Below are positions 54,442-63,737 of a stretch of DNA of 64,000 nt, in pieces (position 1 is the stretch's first letter; every line of letters begins with the position of its first letter). The stretch is taken from contig JAAYIK010000014.1 of the NCBI GenBank assembly GCA_012523465.1, positions 1 to 64,000 of the forward strand. Reading direction: 5' to 3'. This DNA comes from Lysobacteraceae bacterium (lineage in GTDB: Bacteria; Pseudomonadota; Gammaproteobacteria; Nitrococcales; AK92). Below the pieces are notes generated by a model. It was not told the origin of the DNA and searched no databases. It worked only from the letters and a program-made list of their open reading frames with translations. A program made the position numbers and the translations under genes.

Positions 54442-54455
54442 CTTGATAAATCAAG
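54442..54455. promoter_or_regulatory. Short dyad between argG and pyrC
   Basis: CTTGAT and ATCAAG are separated by two A, giving a 14-bp inverted repeat in the divergent control region. It is not a good match to the ArgR box as known in enterics. It could be an operator or chance. Confidence 0.3.
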
Positions 54456-54489
54456 AGACAAGCGCCCTGCAGCCGCCCGGCCGAGAGGC

Positions 54490-54495
54490 TATAAT
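54490..54495 (+). promoter_or_regulatory. Candidate -10 element of pyrC
   Basis: A perfect TATAAT lies 30 nt before the pyrC GTG, followed by a G/C-rich start region (GGCCGCCCC). No good -35 is present at 16-18 nt. In enterics pyrC start-site choice responds to CTP; a similar control here is only conjecture. Confidence 0.45.
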
Positions 54496-54525
54496 GGCCG
54501 CCCCTGCGACGAGCGAGCGAGCAAC

Positions 54526-55560
54526 GTGAACAGCATCACCATCACCCGGCCCGACGACTGGCACCTGCACCTGCGCGACGGTCCGCAGCTTGCGGCCGTG
54601 CTGCCCTACAGCGCGCGCCAGTTCGCCCGCGCCATCATCATGCCGAATCTGGTGCCGCCGGTCACCACCACCACGCAGGCGCTGGCCTACCGACAGCGCA
54701 TTCTGGACGCCCTGCCGCCCGGCAGCGACTTCCAGCCGCTGATGACACTTTATCTCACCGACCAGACGCCGCCGGCGGAGATCGAGCGCGCCAAAGCCTC
54801 GGGCCAGGTCCATGCAGTCAAGCTCTACCCAGCCGGCGCCACCACCAACTCGGCCTCCGGCGTCACCGACCTGCGCCGTTGCGATGAGACCCTGGCAGCC
54901 ATGGCCGAACTCGGCCTGCCGCTGCTGGTGCACGGCGAGGTGACCGACGCGTCGGTCGACATCTTCGATCGCGAGGCGGTCTTCCTCGACACCGTGCTGG
55001 CTCCCCTGTTGGCCCGCTTCCCCAGGCTCAAGGTCGTGCTTGAGCACATCACCACCCAGCAGGCGGTCGAATTCGTGCAGCAGGGGCCGGAGAACCTGGC
55101 GGCCACCATCACCGCGCACCACCTCTTGTTCAACCGCAACCACATGCTGGTGGGCGGCATCCGGCCGCACTACTACTGCCTGCCGGTCCTCAAGAGGGAA
55201 GAGCACCGCCAGGCCCTGCTGGCCGCGGCCACCTCCGGCAACCCCAAATTCTTCCTCGGCACCGACAGCGCGCCGCATGCCCGCAGCGCCAAGGAAGCCG
55301 CCTGCGGCTGCGCCGGCGCCTTCACCGCGCCGGCCGCGCTGGAGCTTTACGCCACCGCCTTCGAGGAAGCCGGCGCCCTGGAGCGGCTGGAAGGCTTTGC
55401 CAGCCACTTCGGCGCCGACTTCTACGGGCTGCCCCGCAACGCCGGCACCGTCACCCTGGTGCGCACCGAGCATGAGCTGCCAGCGCAGCTCCCCTACGGC
55501 GCCAGCGCCATCGTGCCACTCAAGGGAGGCGAGCGGCTCGCCTGGCGCCTGCAGCGATGA
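54526..55560 (+). CDS. pyrC: Dihydroorotase (class II)
   Basis: PyrC cyclises carbamoyl-aspartate to dihydroorotate in pyrimidine synthesis. The 344-residue protein, starting at GTG, shows [10 protein letters not shown] (HxH metal ligands), [13 protein letters not shown] with the Lys to be carboxylated, [21 protein letters not shown] and [10 protein letters not shown] with the catalytic Asp. Length and motifs are those of the E. coli type. Confidence 0.97.
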   Translation: MNSITITRPDDWHLHLRDGPQLAAVLPYSARQFARAIIMPNLVPPVTTTTQALAYRQRILDALPPGSDFQPLMTLYLTDQTPPAEIERAKASGQVHAVKLYPAGATTNSASGVTDLRRCDETLAAMAELGLPLLVHGEVTDASVDIFDREAVFLDTVLAPLLARFPRLKVVLEHITTQQAVEFVQQGPENLAATITAHHLLFNRNHMLVGGIRPHYYCLPVLKREEHRQALLAAATSGNPKFFLGTDSAPHARSAKEAACGCAGAFTAPAALELYATAFEEAGALERLEGFASHFGADFYGLPRNAGTVTLVRTEHELPAQLPYGASAIVPLKGGERLAWRLQR

Positions 55561-55649
55561 GGCTCAACTTGCAGCCCATGCCAGCGCTTTCTACCATGTC
55601 CGTTTGCCCGCTAGACGGACCGACCCGCCTTACCTGACCGGAGCTTCCG

Positions 55650-56267
55650 ATGATCTCGCGCCGTTTTCGGACCTATTTGCCTGTTGTCGTCGATGTCGAG
55701 ACCGGCGGCCTCAATCCCCAGACCGATGCGTTGCTGCAGATTGCCGCCGTCATTTTGCGCATGGACGAAAACGGCCGTCTTTATCCAGCGGCTACCTACT
55801 CCTGCCATGTCGAGCCTTTCGAAGGCGCCAACATCGACCCCAAGTCGCTCGAGTTCAATGGCATCAAGGTCGACCATCCGTTGCGCATGGCGCTGCCGGA
55901 GCGCGAGGCGCTGACGCGCATCTTCAAGCCCATCCGGGAAGAAATCTCGGCCACCGGCTGCACCCGCGCCATCCTGGTCGGGCACAACGCCTTCTTCGAC
56001 CTCGGCTTCATCAATGCGGCAGTCGAGCGCACAGGCATCAAGCGCAATCCCTTCCATCCCTTCTCCAGCTTCGACACCGCCACCCTGGGCGGACTGGCTT
56101 TCGGCCAGACCGTGCTCGCCAAGGCCCTGGAGGCGGCCGGCATCAGCTGGGACAGCCGCGAAGCCCACTCGGCGATCTACGATGCCGAGAAAACCGCTGA
56201 GCTGTTCTGCACCATCGTCAATCTGTGGGATCAGAAGATCGGAGTGCCGATGCCGGAGCAGGGCTGA
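55650..56267 (+). CDS. rnt: Ribonuclease T
   Basis: RNase T trims 3' ends of tRNA, 5S and other stable RNAs. The 205-residue DEDDh exonuclease has [24 protein letters not shown] (first Asp and Glu), [20 protein letters not shown], and the final His/Asp in [15 protein letters not shown]. It follows pyrC by 89 nt, and its 3' end overlaps the convergent AI-2E-family gene by 50 bp. Confidence 0.95.
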   Translation: MISRRFRTYLPVVVDVETGGLNPQTDALLQIAAVILRMDENGRLYPAATYSCHVEPFEGANIDPKSLEFNGIKVDHPLRMALPEREALTRIFKPIREEISATGCTRAILVGHNAFFDLGFINAAVERTGIKRNPFHPFSSFDTATLGGLAFGQTVLAKALEAAGISWDSREAHSAIYDAEKTAELFCTIVNLWDQKIGVPMPEQG

Positions 56268-57381
56268 CCCCCTCCTCGACCTCCGGCCCCGGCCGCTGCG
56301 GCAAGGGAATGGGCTCTCCTGCCGCCGCCTTCTCCTGCGCGATGCTGTGCACCCATTCGCTCCAGATCGCCACCAACAGCGCCATCAGCACCGGACCGAC
56401 GAACAGGCCGACGAAGCCCATGGTCGCCACGCCGCCGACCAAGCCGAAGAAAGTGGGCAGGAACGGCAGCTTGATCGGCCCGCCGACCAGCTTGGGCCGC
56501 AGCGTCTTGTCGACGATGAACAGCTCGGTCGTGCCCCACATCATGAGGCCAAGCGCGGCCACGTACTTGCCCGTCACCGCCAGGTAAATGGACACCGACG
56601 TGAAGGCCAATGGGGCACCGCCGGGGATGAGTGCCATGAAGCCAGTCACCACGCCCAGCGCCGCCGGCGACGGCACGCCGGCGATGGCATAGGAGATCCC
56701 CAGCACCACGCCTTCGCCGACCGCGATGATGCCCATGCCGAAGACGGTGGAGCTGACCGTGGCCGGCACGACCCTGGAGAAACGCTTCCAGTGATGCGGC
56801 AGCACCCGCTCCCCCACCAGATCGATCTGCGCCACCAGCTTCTCGCCGTCCTTGAAGATGAAGAACAGCGTGATCAGCATGAACACGATGGTCAGGACGA
56901 GACTGAACGCGGTGCTGCTGAGGGTGAGCAGCCAGCGGTAGATGTTGCCGATGTTCTTACCGGTCAGCTCCTGGATGATGTCGTTGAGGGCGCCCGGCGT
57001 GCCGAGGTACTGCAGCCAGTACTCGGCCAGCCATTCGCCTTCGCCCGGCAGGGAGCTCACCCATTCCGGCACCGGCCAACCGGTGCGGTTGACGGCCAGC
57101 AGCCAGTCGAACCAGGCGTGGATTTCCTTGAGCGCGTAGGAAATGCCGATGCTGAGCGGGATCACCAGCCCGGCGGTGATCAGCAGCAAGGCGATGCTGG
57201 CAGCGAGCGTGGTGTTGCCCTTGCATCGCCGCACCAGCCGCTGATAGGCCGGCCAGCTGGCGAACCCGATGACCAGGGCAGCCAGCACCGGCACCAGGAA
57301 GCCGCTGAAGAAATAAACCCCGGCCAGCAGCACCAGGACCAGCAGCCAGCGGGCGACCAGATTGTCGGGAAGTGCGCTCAT
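56218..57381 (-). CDS. AI-2E family transporter (PerM/UPF0118 type)
   Basis: A 387-residue integral membrane protein with about seven to eight helices: [81 protein letters not shown] and the conserved late block [24 protein letters not shown]. The family includes TqsA and some Na+/H+ antiporters; the substrate cannot be assigned. The C-terminal tail is polar and Pro/Glu-rich and overlaps the rnt end. Confidence 0.9.
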   Translation of the reverse strand: MSALPDNLVARWLLVLVLLAGVYFFSGFLVPVLAALVIGFASWPAYQRLVRRCKGNTTLAASIALLLITAGLVIPLSIGISYALKEIHAWFDWLLAVNRTGWPVPEWVSSLPGEGEWLAEYWLQYLGTPGALNDIIQELTGKNIGNIYRWLLTLSSTAFSLVLTIVFMLITLFFIFKDGEKLVAQIDLVGERVLPHHWKRFSRVVPATVSSTVFGMGIIAVGEGVVLGISYAIAGVPSPAALGVVTGFMALIPGGAPLAFTSVSIYLAVTGKYVAALGLMMWGTTELFIVDKTLRPKLVGGPIKLPFLPTFFGLVGGVATMGFVGLFVGPVLMALLVAIWSEWVHSIAQEKAAAGEPIPLPQRPGPEVEEGVSPAPASALRSSDPTD

Positions 57382-57480
57382 ACGGCCATGAGTCTTGCTC
57401 TACCGGGTTCGCGGGGAACTATAGCCCTCTTCATTGGCCTGCGGGCAGCTAGCTGGCGACCACACCAGGTGCCTAGAGAC

Positions 57481-57513
57481 AAAAAAGCCGTTCGCCCAGG
57501 CTGGGCGAACGGC
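57481..57513 (-). terminator. Intrinsic terminator after grxD
   Basis: On the minus strand an 11-bp stem (GCCGTTCGCCC/GGGCGAACGGC) with a 5-nt loop is followed by six T. It lies about 45 nt beyond the grxD stop and before the AI-2E-family gene. Confidence 0.9.
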
Positions 57514-57558
57514 ATCGAAGCGATGACAGCGGCCTGTTCCAATGAAGACCCCAATGCA

Positions 57559-57876
57559 TCAGGCCTTAGCGCTGTTGAGCAGCTCCTGCAATTCGCCACT
57601 CTGGTACATTTCCAGAATGATATCGCAGCCGCCAATCAGCTCGCCGTTGACATAGAGCTGCGGAATGGTCGGCCAGTTGCCGAAGACCTTGATGCCCTCG
57701 CGGATCTCGTTGTCCTCGAGCACGTTGACATAGGCGAACTCGACACCGCAGGCCTGCAGCGCCTGGGCGGCGCGCATCGAGAAGCCGCACTGTGGGAACT
57801 GCGGCGTGCCCTTCATGTACAGGATGATCGGATTTTCCGTCACCTGCGCTTTGATCCTTTCCAGTACGTCGTTCAT
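57559..57876 (-). CDS. grxD: Monothiol glutaredoxin, Grx4 family
   Basis: A 105-residue protein from the ATG at 57876, which has GAGG at the right distance; a GTG two codons earlier is possible. The CGFS active site starts at Cys30 (TPQFPQCGFSMRAAQAL), with the glutathione-binding WPTIPQLYVNGELIGGCDI. Such proteins carry and deliver [2Fe-2S] clusters, often with BolA. It is divergent from sodB. Confidence 0.96.
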   Translation of the reverse strand: MNDVLERIKAQVTENPIILYMKGTPQFPQCGFSMRAAQALQACGVEFAYVNVLEDNEIREGIKVFGNWPTIPQLYVNGELIGGCDIILEMYQSGELQELLNSAKA

Positions 57877-58184
57877 GTGCACCTCGCTCGAAAGATAGCC
57901 TCAGTTTACCCCTTGAGGGCTGCCAACAGAACCCTGCAACGGGCGCGCCGTCCGTTTGGACTCCCGGTCGCGGCAGCGGTTCAGTCCGGAAAAGCCCTTG
58001 GTTGCAAGCATTCTCGATGTCTGCTTAGACTTGTAGCGGCTTTTTGCGGCCCTCACGACAGCTGTGCGAGGTCCGCCACACCACCTCGTCTTTATTCTCA
58101 TCGGTTTCGTTCCGACTTGGGTCCCTGCCCCTTGCCGGGCCGGTTCAGTCGCACGGGAAAAGTTTTCGAGCCAAGGAGTAAGCG
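57877..58184. other. Intergenic region between divergent grxD and sodB
   Basis: These 308 bases must hold the promoters of both genes. The only candidate for sodB is weak: TTGCAA (58002-58007) with TAGACT 18 nt later. No Fur-like box or conserved RNA could be recognised, and no open frame is convincing. Confidence 0.35.
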
Positions 58185-58769
58185 ATGAAGCACGAATTGC
58201 CGCCGTTGCCGTATGCGATGGACGCCTTGGAGCCGCACATGTCGCGGGAAACCTTGGAGTACCACTACGGCAAGCATCACCAGACCTACGTCAACAATCT
58301 CAACAACCTGATTGCGGGCACCGAGTTCGAGAACATGCCGCTGGAGGAAATCGTCCGCAAGTCCTCCGGCGCCATCTTCAACAACGCCGCTCAGGTCTGG
58401 AACCACACCTTCTTCTGGAACTGCCTCAGCCCCAACGGTGGCGGCGAGCCCACCGGCGCGCTGGCCGCGGCCATCGACAAGAGCTTCGGCTCCTTCGAGA
58501 ACTTCAAGAAGGAGTACACCGACAAGACCGTCGCCATCTTCGGCTCGGGCTGGAGCTGGCTGGTGAAGAAGGCTGACGGCAGCCTGGAGATTCGCCAGAC
58601 CAGCAACGCTCACACGCCGCTGGAAGACGAGTCGGTCACCGTGCTGTTGACCTGCGACATCTGGGAGCACGCCTACTACATCGACTACCGCAACGTGCGG
58701 CCGAAGTTCCTGGAGGCGTTCTGGAACCTGGTCAACTGGGACTTTGTCAGCAGCAACTTTGAGAAATAA
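58185..58769 (+). CDS. sodB: Superoxide dismutase [Fe]
   Basis: A 194-residue cytosolic SOD with a strong AAGGAG before the ATG. Metal ligands are His in LEYHYGKHH, His in VWNHTFFW, and Asp/His in [27 protein letters not shown], with its Gln in the helix, is the iron-type pattern rather than the manganese type. Tandem hairpins follow the stop. Confidence 0.96.
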   Translation: MKHELPPLPYAMDALEPHMSRETLEYHYGKHHQTYVNNLNNLIAGTEFENMPLEEIVRKSSGAIFNNAAQVWNHTFFWNCLSPNGGGEPTGALAAAIDKSFGSFENFKKEYTDKTVAIFGSGWSWLVKKADGSLEIRQTSNAHTPLEDESVTVLLTCDIWEHAYYIDYRNVRPKFLEAFWNLVNWDFVSSNFEK

Positions 58770-58778
58770 GTCGCTGTT

Positions 58779-58801
58779 CCGCGGATGGTTTTCATCCGCG
58801 G
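58779..58801. repeat. Hairpin just after sodB
   Basis: CCGCGGATG and CATCCGCGG form a perfect 9-bp stem with a GTTTT loop 10 nt after the sodB stop. No T-run follows directly. It may protect the mRNA end, with termination at the second hairpin. Confidence 0.55.
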
Positions 58802-58804
58802 CAC

Positions 58805-58833
58805 TTGCCCGCTCAAAGGCCGGTTTTTATAAT
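58805..58833 (+). promoter_or_regulatory. Candidate promoter between sodB and argD
   Basis: TTGCCC (58805-58810) is followed after exactly 17 nt by a perfect TATAAT (58828-58833). Transcription would begin at about 58840, immediately before the terminator hairpin at 58844-58869. It may serve argDF with early attenuation, or be chance in an AT-rich patch. Confidence 0.5.
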
Positions 58834-58843
58834 GCTGATATTG

Positions 58844-58869
58844 GCAGCGCCAAAAGGCGCTGCTTTTTT
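58844..58869 (+). terminator. Intrinsic terminator upstream of argD
   Basis: GCAGCGCC and GGCGCTGC form an 8-bp stem with an AAAA loop, followed by TTTTTTCTTT. It will end sodB transcripts. It also lies within the leader of any argD transcript from the promoter just upstream. Confidence 0.92.
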
Positions 58870-58913
58870 CTTTAAATCCCGCCAAGCCCTCGCGACGCAG
58901 GAGCAGCCACCCG

Positions 58914-60119
58914 ATGCGGCAACATCTCATGCCAACCTACCAACGCCTGCCAGTCGCCTTCGAGCGCGGTGAAGGCGCCTGGCTCTGGGACCAGGACGGG
59001 CGCCGCTATCTGGACGCCCTCAGCGGCATCGCCGTCTGCGGACTCGGCCACAACCACCCAACCGTGACCGCCGCCATCCAGGAGCAAGCCGCGCGGCTGC
59101 TGCACACCTCCAACATCTACCGCATTCCGCTCCAGGAGCGGCTGGGAGCGGAGCTGTGCCGGCTGGCGGGGATGGACGCGGCGTTCTTCTGCAACTCTGG
59201 CGCCGAGGCCAACGAGGCTGCCATTAAGCTGGCCCGTCTGCATGGCCGCCGCCGCGGGGTCGAGCTGCCCACCATCGTGGTCGCCGAGGGCAGCTTTCAC
59301 GGCCGCACCCTGGCCACTCTGACCGCCACCGGCAACGCCAAGGTCCGCCAGGGCTTCGAGCCGCTGGTGGCTGGCTTCATCCGCGTGCCCTACGGCGATT
59401 CGGCCGCCGTGGAGGCGCTGGCGGACGACCCCAGCGTGGTCGCGGTGCTAGTCGAGCCAATTCAGGGCGAGGGCGGCATCAACGTGCCTCCACCCGGTTA
59501 CCTGGCCAGCCTGCGCGCCCTGTGCGACTGCCAGGGCTGGCTGCTGATGCTCGACGAGATCCAGACCGGCATGGGCCGCACCGGCCGCTGGTTCGCGCAT
59601 CAGCACGAGGACATCGTGCCGGACGTCATGACCCTGGCCAAGGCGCTCGGCAACGGCGTGCCCATCGGCGCCTGCCTGGCCCGTGGCGAGGCCGCGGCGT
59701 TGTTCGGCCCTGGCATGCACGGCACCACCTTCGGTGGCAACCCGCTGGCCTGCCGCGCCGCGCTGGCTGTCATCGAAGCGATGGAACGAGATGGGCTGGT
59801 GGAGCGTGCCGCGCAGCTCGGCGAGCGGCTGCTGAGCGACTTCCGGGACAGGCTGCGGGACGTCGCCGGCGTCACGGCCATCCGCGGCCGGGGCCTCATG
59901 CTCGGCATCGCCCTGGACCGTCCCTGTGGCGAGCTGGTCCAGCAGGCGCTGGCGCAGGGACTGCTGATCAACGTCACCGCGGAGCGCGTCGTCCGCCTGC
60001 TGCCGCCGCTGATACTCGACGACGACCAGGCGACGCAGCTGGTCGACACGGTAACTGCATTGATCGAGAATTTTCTGACTGCAACCAGCCCGGCCGGCAC
60101 TGAGGTAGGCGCGTCATGA
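58914..60119 (+). CDS. argD: Acetylornithine aminotransferase
   Basis: ArgD makes N-acetylornithine in arginine synthesis and can serve lysine synthesis. The 401-residue PLP enzyme has [43 protein letters not shown] (PLP-binding Asp) and the Schiff-base Lys in [16 protein letters not shown]. The ATG at 58914 is used; MPTYQRLP at 58929 is an alternative. Its stop overlaps argF (ATGA). Confidence 0.95.
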   Translation: MRQHLMPTYQRLPVAFERGEGAWLWDQDGRRYLDALSGIAVCGLGHNHPTVTAAIQEQAARLLHTSNIYRIPLQERLGAELCRLAGMDAAFFCNSGAEANEAAIKLARLHGRRRGVELPTIVVAEGSFHGRTLATLTATGNAKVRQGFEPLVAGFIRVPYGDSAAVEALADDPSVVAVLVEPIQGEGGINVPPPGYLASLRALCDCQGWLLMLDEIQTGMGRTGRWFAHQHEDIVPDVMTLAKALGNGVPIGACLARGEAAALFGPGMHGTTFGGNPLACRAALAVIEAMERDGLVERAAQLGERLLSDFRDRLRDVAGVTAIRGRGLMLGIALDRPCGELVQQALAQGLLINVTAERVVRLLPPLILDDDQATQLVDTVTALIENFLTATSPAGTEVGAS

Positions 60120-61027
60120 CCGTACGGCACTTTCTGACCCTGCAGGATCTCACCAGCGACGAGCTACACGCCCTGCTGCGGCGGGCCATAGAGCTCAAGC
60201 GCATGCGAACCGAGGGCATCCTGCACGAGCCGCTGCGCGGGCGGGTGCTGGCGATGATCTTCGAGAAGGCCTCAACCCGCACCCGCGTCTCCTTCGAGGC
60301 CGGCATGGCGCAACTGGGCGGCAGCGCCATGTTCCTGTCGCCGGGCGACACCCAGCTGGAGCGCGGCGAGCCCATTGAGGACACCGCCCGGGTGCTGTCC
60401 CGCATGGTCGACGCGGTCATGATCCGCACCTTCGGCCACGACGTTCTGGAGCGCTTCGCCGCCGTCTCCGACGTGCCCATCATCAACGGTCTCAGCGACC
60501 GTCACCACCCCTGCCAGCTGCTCGCCGACATGCAAACCTATCTGGAGCACCGCGGCTCCATCCAGGGCCGCACCGTGGCCTGGATCGGCGACGGCAACAA
60601 CATGTGCAATTCCTACATCGACGCCGCCATGCAGTTCGACTTCCAGCTGCGCATCGCCTGCCCGCCCGGCTTCCTGCCGGAACAGACGCTGCTGCAGCAA
60701 GCCGGCGACCGCGTCCAGGTCATCCACGACCCGCTGGCCGCCGCCCAAGGGGCCGACCTGGTGGTCACCGATGTCTGGGCCAGCATGGGGCAGGAAGACG
60801 AGCAGGCCCGCCGGCGGGAGGCCTTCCGCGACTACTGCGTGACCGCGGAGATCATGGCCGCGGCGGCACCCGACGCCCTCTTCATGCACTGCCTACCCGC
60901 CCACCGCGGCGAAGAGGTCGCCGCCGAAGTAATCGATGGACCGCAAAGCGTGGTCTGGGACGAAGCCGAGAACCGGCTGCACGCGCAAAAGGCCTTGTTG
61001 GAGTTCTTGCTGCTTGGTCCGACTTGA
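60116..61027 (+). CDS. argF: Ornithine carbamoyltransferase, anabolic
   Basis: ArgF forms citrulline from ornithine and carbamoyl phosphate. The 303-residue product has the carbamoyl-phosphate motif STRTR in [32 protein letters not shown], and the ornithine-site [11 protein letters not shown]. It is coupled to argD and to the following ABC ATPase (TGATG overlap). With argG it covers three steps of arginine synthesis in this window. Confidence 0.96.
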   Translation: MTVRHFLTLQDLTSDELHALLRRAIELKRMRTEGILHEPLRGRVLAMIFEKASTRTRVSFEAGMAQLGGSAMFLSPGDTQLERGEPIEDTARVLSRMVDAVMIRTFGHDVLERFAAVSDVPIINGLSDRHHPCQLLADMQTYLEHRGSIQGRTVAWIGDGNNMCNSYIDAAMQFDFQLRIACPPGFLPEQTLLQQAGDRVQVIHDPLAAAQGADLVVTDVWASMGQEDEQARRREAFRDYCVTAEIMAAAAPDALFMHCLPAHRGEEVAAEVIDGPQSVVWDEAENRLHAQKALLEFLLLGPT

Positions 61028-62088
61028 TGGATTCGAACGATGACATTCTGCTCGAGCTGCGCCAGGTCAGTTGCCATTATGGCGCCGTCCAGGTCATCCA
61101 CGACCTGAGCTTTCGCATCCGCCGCGGCACCATAGCCTGCCTGCTGGGTCCCAGCGGCTGCGGCAAGACCACGCTGCTGCGGGCAGTGGCCGGCCTGGAA
61201 GCGATCAGCGCCGGCGAGATTCTCCTGCGCGGTCAGGTCGTCTCGACCGCCAGCTACACCCTGCCGCCGGAGCGGCGCGGCATCGGTATGGTGTTCCAGG
61301 ACTATGCCCTGTTCCCGCACCTCTCGGTGCGCGACAACATCGGCTTCGGCCTGCGTCGCCAATCGCCGGCCGAGCGCCGGCAGCGCGTCGACGAGCTGCT
61401 GCGACTGGTGGACCTGGAGGGCATGGGCGATCGCTACCCGCACGAGCTTTCCGGCGGCCAGCAGCAGCGAGTCTCGCTCGCCCGAGCGCTGGCTCCGCGA
61501 CCGGACCTGGTGCTGCTGGACGAGCCCTTCTCCAGCCTGGACGTGGAGCTGCGCGAGCGGCTCGCGGTGGAGACCCAGGAAATCTTCAAGAGCCAGGGAA
61601 TCACCGCGCTGCTGGTCACTCACGACCAGCACGAGGCATTCGCCATGGCGGACCAGATCGGCATCATGCACGGCGGCCGCCTGGCTCAGTGGGACACGCC
61701 GTACAACATCTACCACGAGCCAGCCGACCGCTTCGTCGCCGACTTCATCGGCCAGGGCAGCTTCCTCAAGGGCCGGCTGCTGGATCACGACCGCCTGGAG
61801 ACCGAGATCGGTGTCATCCGCGGCAACCGGGCCTACGGCTGGCCGCGCGGCAGCGAGGTCGATCTACTACTGCGCCCCGACGACGTCCAGCCCGACCCGC
61901 ACAGTGGACTGCGCGGGCGGGTGGTGAAGAAGGCCTTCAAGGGCCCGCAAATCCTCTACACCCTGGCAGTGGGCGACAAAGCGCAAATCCTGGCGCTGTT
62001 CCCCAGCCACCAGGATCACGCCATCGGGGAAGAAGTCGGCATCCGCATCGACGCCCAGCACCTAGTGGTATTCCGCGCCAAGGAGTGA
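61027..62088 (+). CDS. ABC transporter ATP-binding protein, ferric iron/FbpC-like
   Basis: A 353-residue importer-type ATPase. The nucleotide domain has LGPSGCGKTTLLRAVAGLE (Walker A), FQDYALFPHLSV (Q-loop), [15 protein letters not shown] (signature), LVLLDEPFSSLD (Walker B) and LLVTHDQHEAF. The C-terminal TOBE-like domain contains VDLLLRPDDVQPD. Fold and length match FbpC/PotA-type ATPases. No permease or binding protein is adjacent. Its start overlaps the argF stop by one base; a similar argF-ATPase pair exists in Pseudomonas as I recall. The substrate is unproven. Confidence 0.88.
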   Translation: MDSNDDILLELRQVSCHYGAVQVIHDLSFRIRRGTIACLLGPSGCGKTTLLRAVAGLEAISAGEILLRGQVVSTASYTLPPERRGIGMVFQDYALFPHLSVRDNIGFGLRRQSPAERRQRVDELLRLVDLEGMGDRYPHELSGGQQQRVSLARALAPRPDLVLLDEPFSSLDVELRERLAVETQEIFKSQGITALLVTHDQHEAFAMADQIGIMHGGRLAQWDTPYNIYHEPADRFVADFIGQGSFLKGRLLDHDRLETEIGVIRGNRAYGWPRGSEVDLLLRPDDVQPDPHSGLRGRVVKKAFKGPQILYTLAVGDKAQILALFPSHQDHAIGEEVGIRIDAQHLVVFRAKE

Positions 62089-62110
62089 CGGCGTAGCGAC
62101 CGGCCGCGGG

Positions 62111-62833
62111 CTAGCCCTGCTCCACGCCGGCCCGGATCCCCAGCTGCTCTGGGCTGGTATGCCGCACGGTCTTGCCCTTGACCAGATAGATGACGTGCTC
62201 GCAGAGATTGCAGCAGCGATCGCCGATGCGCTCCAGGGAGCGGGCCGCCCACATCAGCTTCATCAGTTCGCGCACCGCTTCCGGCTCCTCCCGCATGCGC
62301 TCCATGATGCGAGACAGCAGCTTGGCATAGCGCCGGTCGGTGATGACGTCGCGCCGCACCATCGCCACCGCCTGCTCGGCGTCGAGCCGAGCAAGACTGT
62401 CGAGGGCGTCGCGCAGGCTGGCGCGCACGCCGCTGCCCAGCTCGTGCAGACCGGCCAGCAAATCCTTATAAGCGGAGGCCTGGTCGGCGCGCAGCGCCAT
62501 GCGCCCGATCCGCTCGGCCTCGTCGCCGATGCGCTCCAAATCCGCGACCGCCTTGATCACCGCGATCACCAACCGCAGGTCGCTAGCCGCCGGCTGGCGG
62601 CGGGCCAGGATGGTCACGCAGCGATTGTCGAGCTCCACGTCCATGGCGTTGATGGTCTCGCCGGTCGCCTGCAGCCTCTCCGCGGCATCCATGTCGCCGC
62701 TGATCAAGGCGGCCAGGGCATCGCCCAGCTGCTGCTCGACCAGGCCGCCCATGGCCATGACCCGCTCGTGTATCCCTTCCAGCGTCTCATTCAACTGTCG
62801 GGAGGTGTGATCCGAAAAGCCGTTCTTTCCCAT
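62111..62833 (-). CDS. phoU: Phosphate signalling protein PhoU
   Basis: PhoU links the Pst phosphate transporter to PhoR/PhoB control. The 240-residue helical protein has two PhoU repeats, with metal-binding motifs near VIAVIKAVADLERIGDEAERI and MWAARSLERIGDRCCNLCEHVIYLVKG. It is the last gene of pstA-pstB-phoU and converges with the ABC ATPase gene, 22 nt apart. Confidence 0.96.
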   Translation of the reverse strand: MGKNGFSDHTSRQLNETLEGIHERVMAMGGLVEQQLGDALAALISGDMDAAERLQATGETINAMDVELDNRCVTILARRQPAASDLRLVIAVIKAVADLERIGDEAERIGRMALRADQASAYKDLLAGLHELGSGVRASLRDALDSLARLDAEQAVAMVRRDVITDRRYAKLLSRIMERMREEPEAVRELMKLMWAARSLERIGDRCCNLCEHVIYLVKGKTVRHTSPEQLGIRAGVEQG

Positions 62834-62858
62834 TGCCTCAATTCCTCCGCCGACAGCC

Positions 62859-63722
62859 TCAGCCGTAGCGGCCTGTGATGTAGTCTTCCGTCTGCTTGTT
62901 GGCCGGCGTGGTGAACAGGGTATCGGTGTCGTTCATCTCGACCAGCCGCCCCATGTACATGAAGGCGGTGTAGTCGGAGACCCGTGCCGCCTGCTGCATG
63001 TTGTGGGTGACGATGACGATGGTGTAGTCCTTCTTGAGCTCGCTAATCAGCTCTTCAATCTTGGCGGTGGAGATGGGATCCAGCGCCGAGGCTGGCTCGT
63101 CCAGCAGCAGCACGGTGGGTTTCACCGCCACCGCGCGGGCGATGCAAAGGCGCTGCTGCTGCCCGCCGGAGAGCATGGTGCCGTTCTGCTTGAGCTTGTC
63201 CTTGACCTCATCCCACAGCGCCGCCTTGCGCAGCGCCCATTCCACGCGCTCGTCCATCTCGTAGCGCGACAGCCGCTCGTAGAGCCGCACCCCGAAGGCG
63301 ATGTTGTCATAGATCGACATCGGGAACGGCGTCGGCTTCTGGAACACCATGCCGACCCGGGCCCGCAGCAGGTTGAGATCCTGCCGGCGGTCAAGCACGT
63401 TGCGGCCGTCGAGCAGGAGCTCGCCTTCGGCTCGCTGGCGCGGGTAGAGCTCGTAGATCCGGTTGAAAGTGCGCAGCAGTGTGGACTTGCCGCAGCCCGA
63501 CGGACCGATGAAGGCAGTGACCCGCTGGGCGGGAATATCCAGATTGATGTCGTGCAGCGCCTGGAAGCTGCCGTAGTAAAAATTCAGATTACGCACGCTC
63601 AGCTTGATGGTCGCGGCCTGCGTGCCGGCTGCGGCCCGGGCCTCGGTCGGCTTCGCCTCGACGGCCGCTGCCGTCTGCGGCGGCCGGATCCCTTGGGGTC
63701 GTTGCAAGCTTTGTACGATCAC
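62859..63722 (-). CDS. pstB: Phosphate ABC transporter ATP-binding protein PstB
   Basis: A 287-residue ATPase. After an extra N-terminus rich in Ala/Gln (to about residue 37), the domain runs [93 protein letters not shown] and [25 protein letters not shown]. These are the PstB specifics. The GTG start has AGGAG upstream; it lies 15 nt after pstA. Confidence 0.96.
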   Translation of the reverse strand: MIVQSLQRPQGIRPPQTAAAVEAKPTEARAAAGTQAATIKLSVRNLNFYYGSFQALHDINLDIPAQRVTAFIGPSGCGKSTLLRTFNRIYELYPRQRAEGELLLDGRNVLDRRQDLNLLRARVGMVFQKPTPFPMSIYDNIAFGVRLYERLSRYEMDERVEWALRKAALWDEVKDKLKQNGTMLSGGQQQRLCIARAVAVKPTVLLLDEPASALDPISTAKIEELISELKKDYTIVIVTHNMQQAARVSDYTAFMYMGRLVEMNDTDTLFTTPANKQTEDYITGRYG

Positions 63723-63737
63723 GGAACCAATCTCCTG

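Noticed and set aside
54442-54455. Dyad between argG and pyrC as an ArgR box.
   Set aside because: The arms CTTGAT/ATCAAG do not fit the known ArgR consensus well, and no second copy lies at the usual spacing; kept only as a low-confidence dyad.
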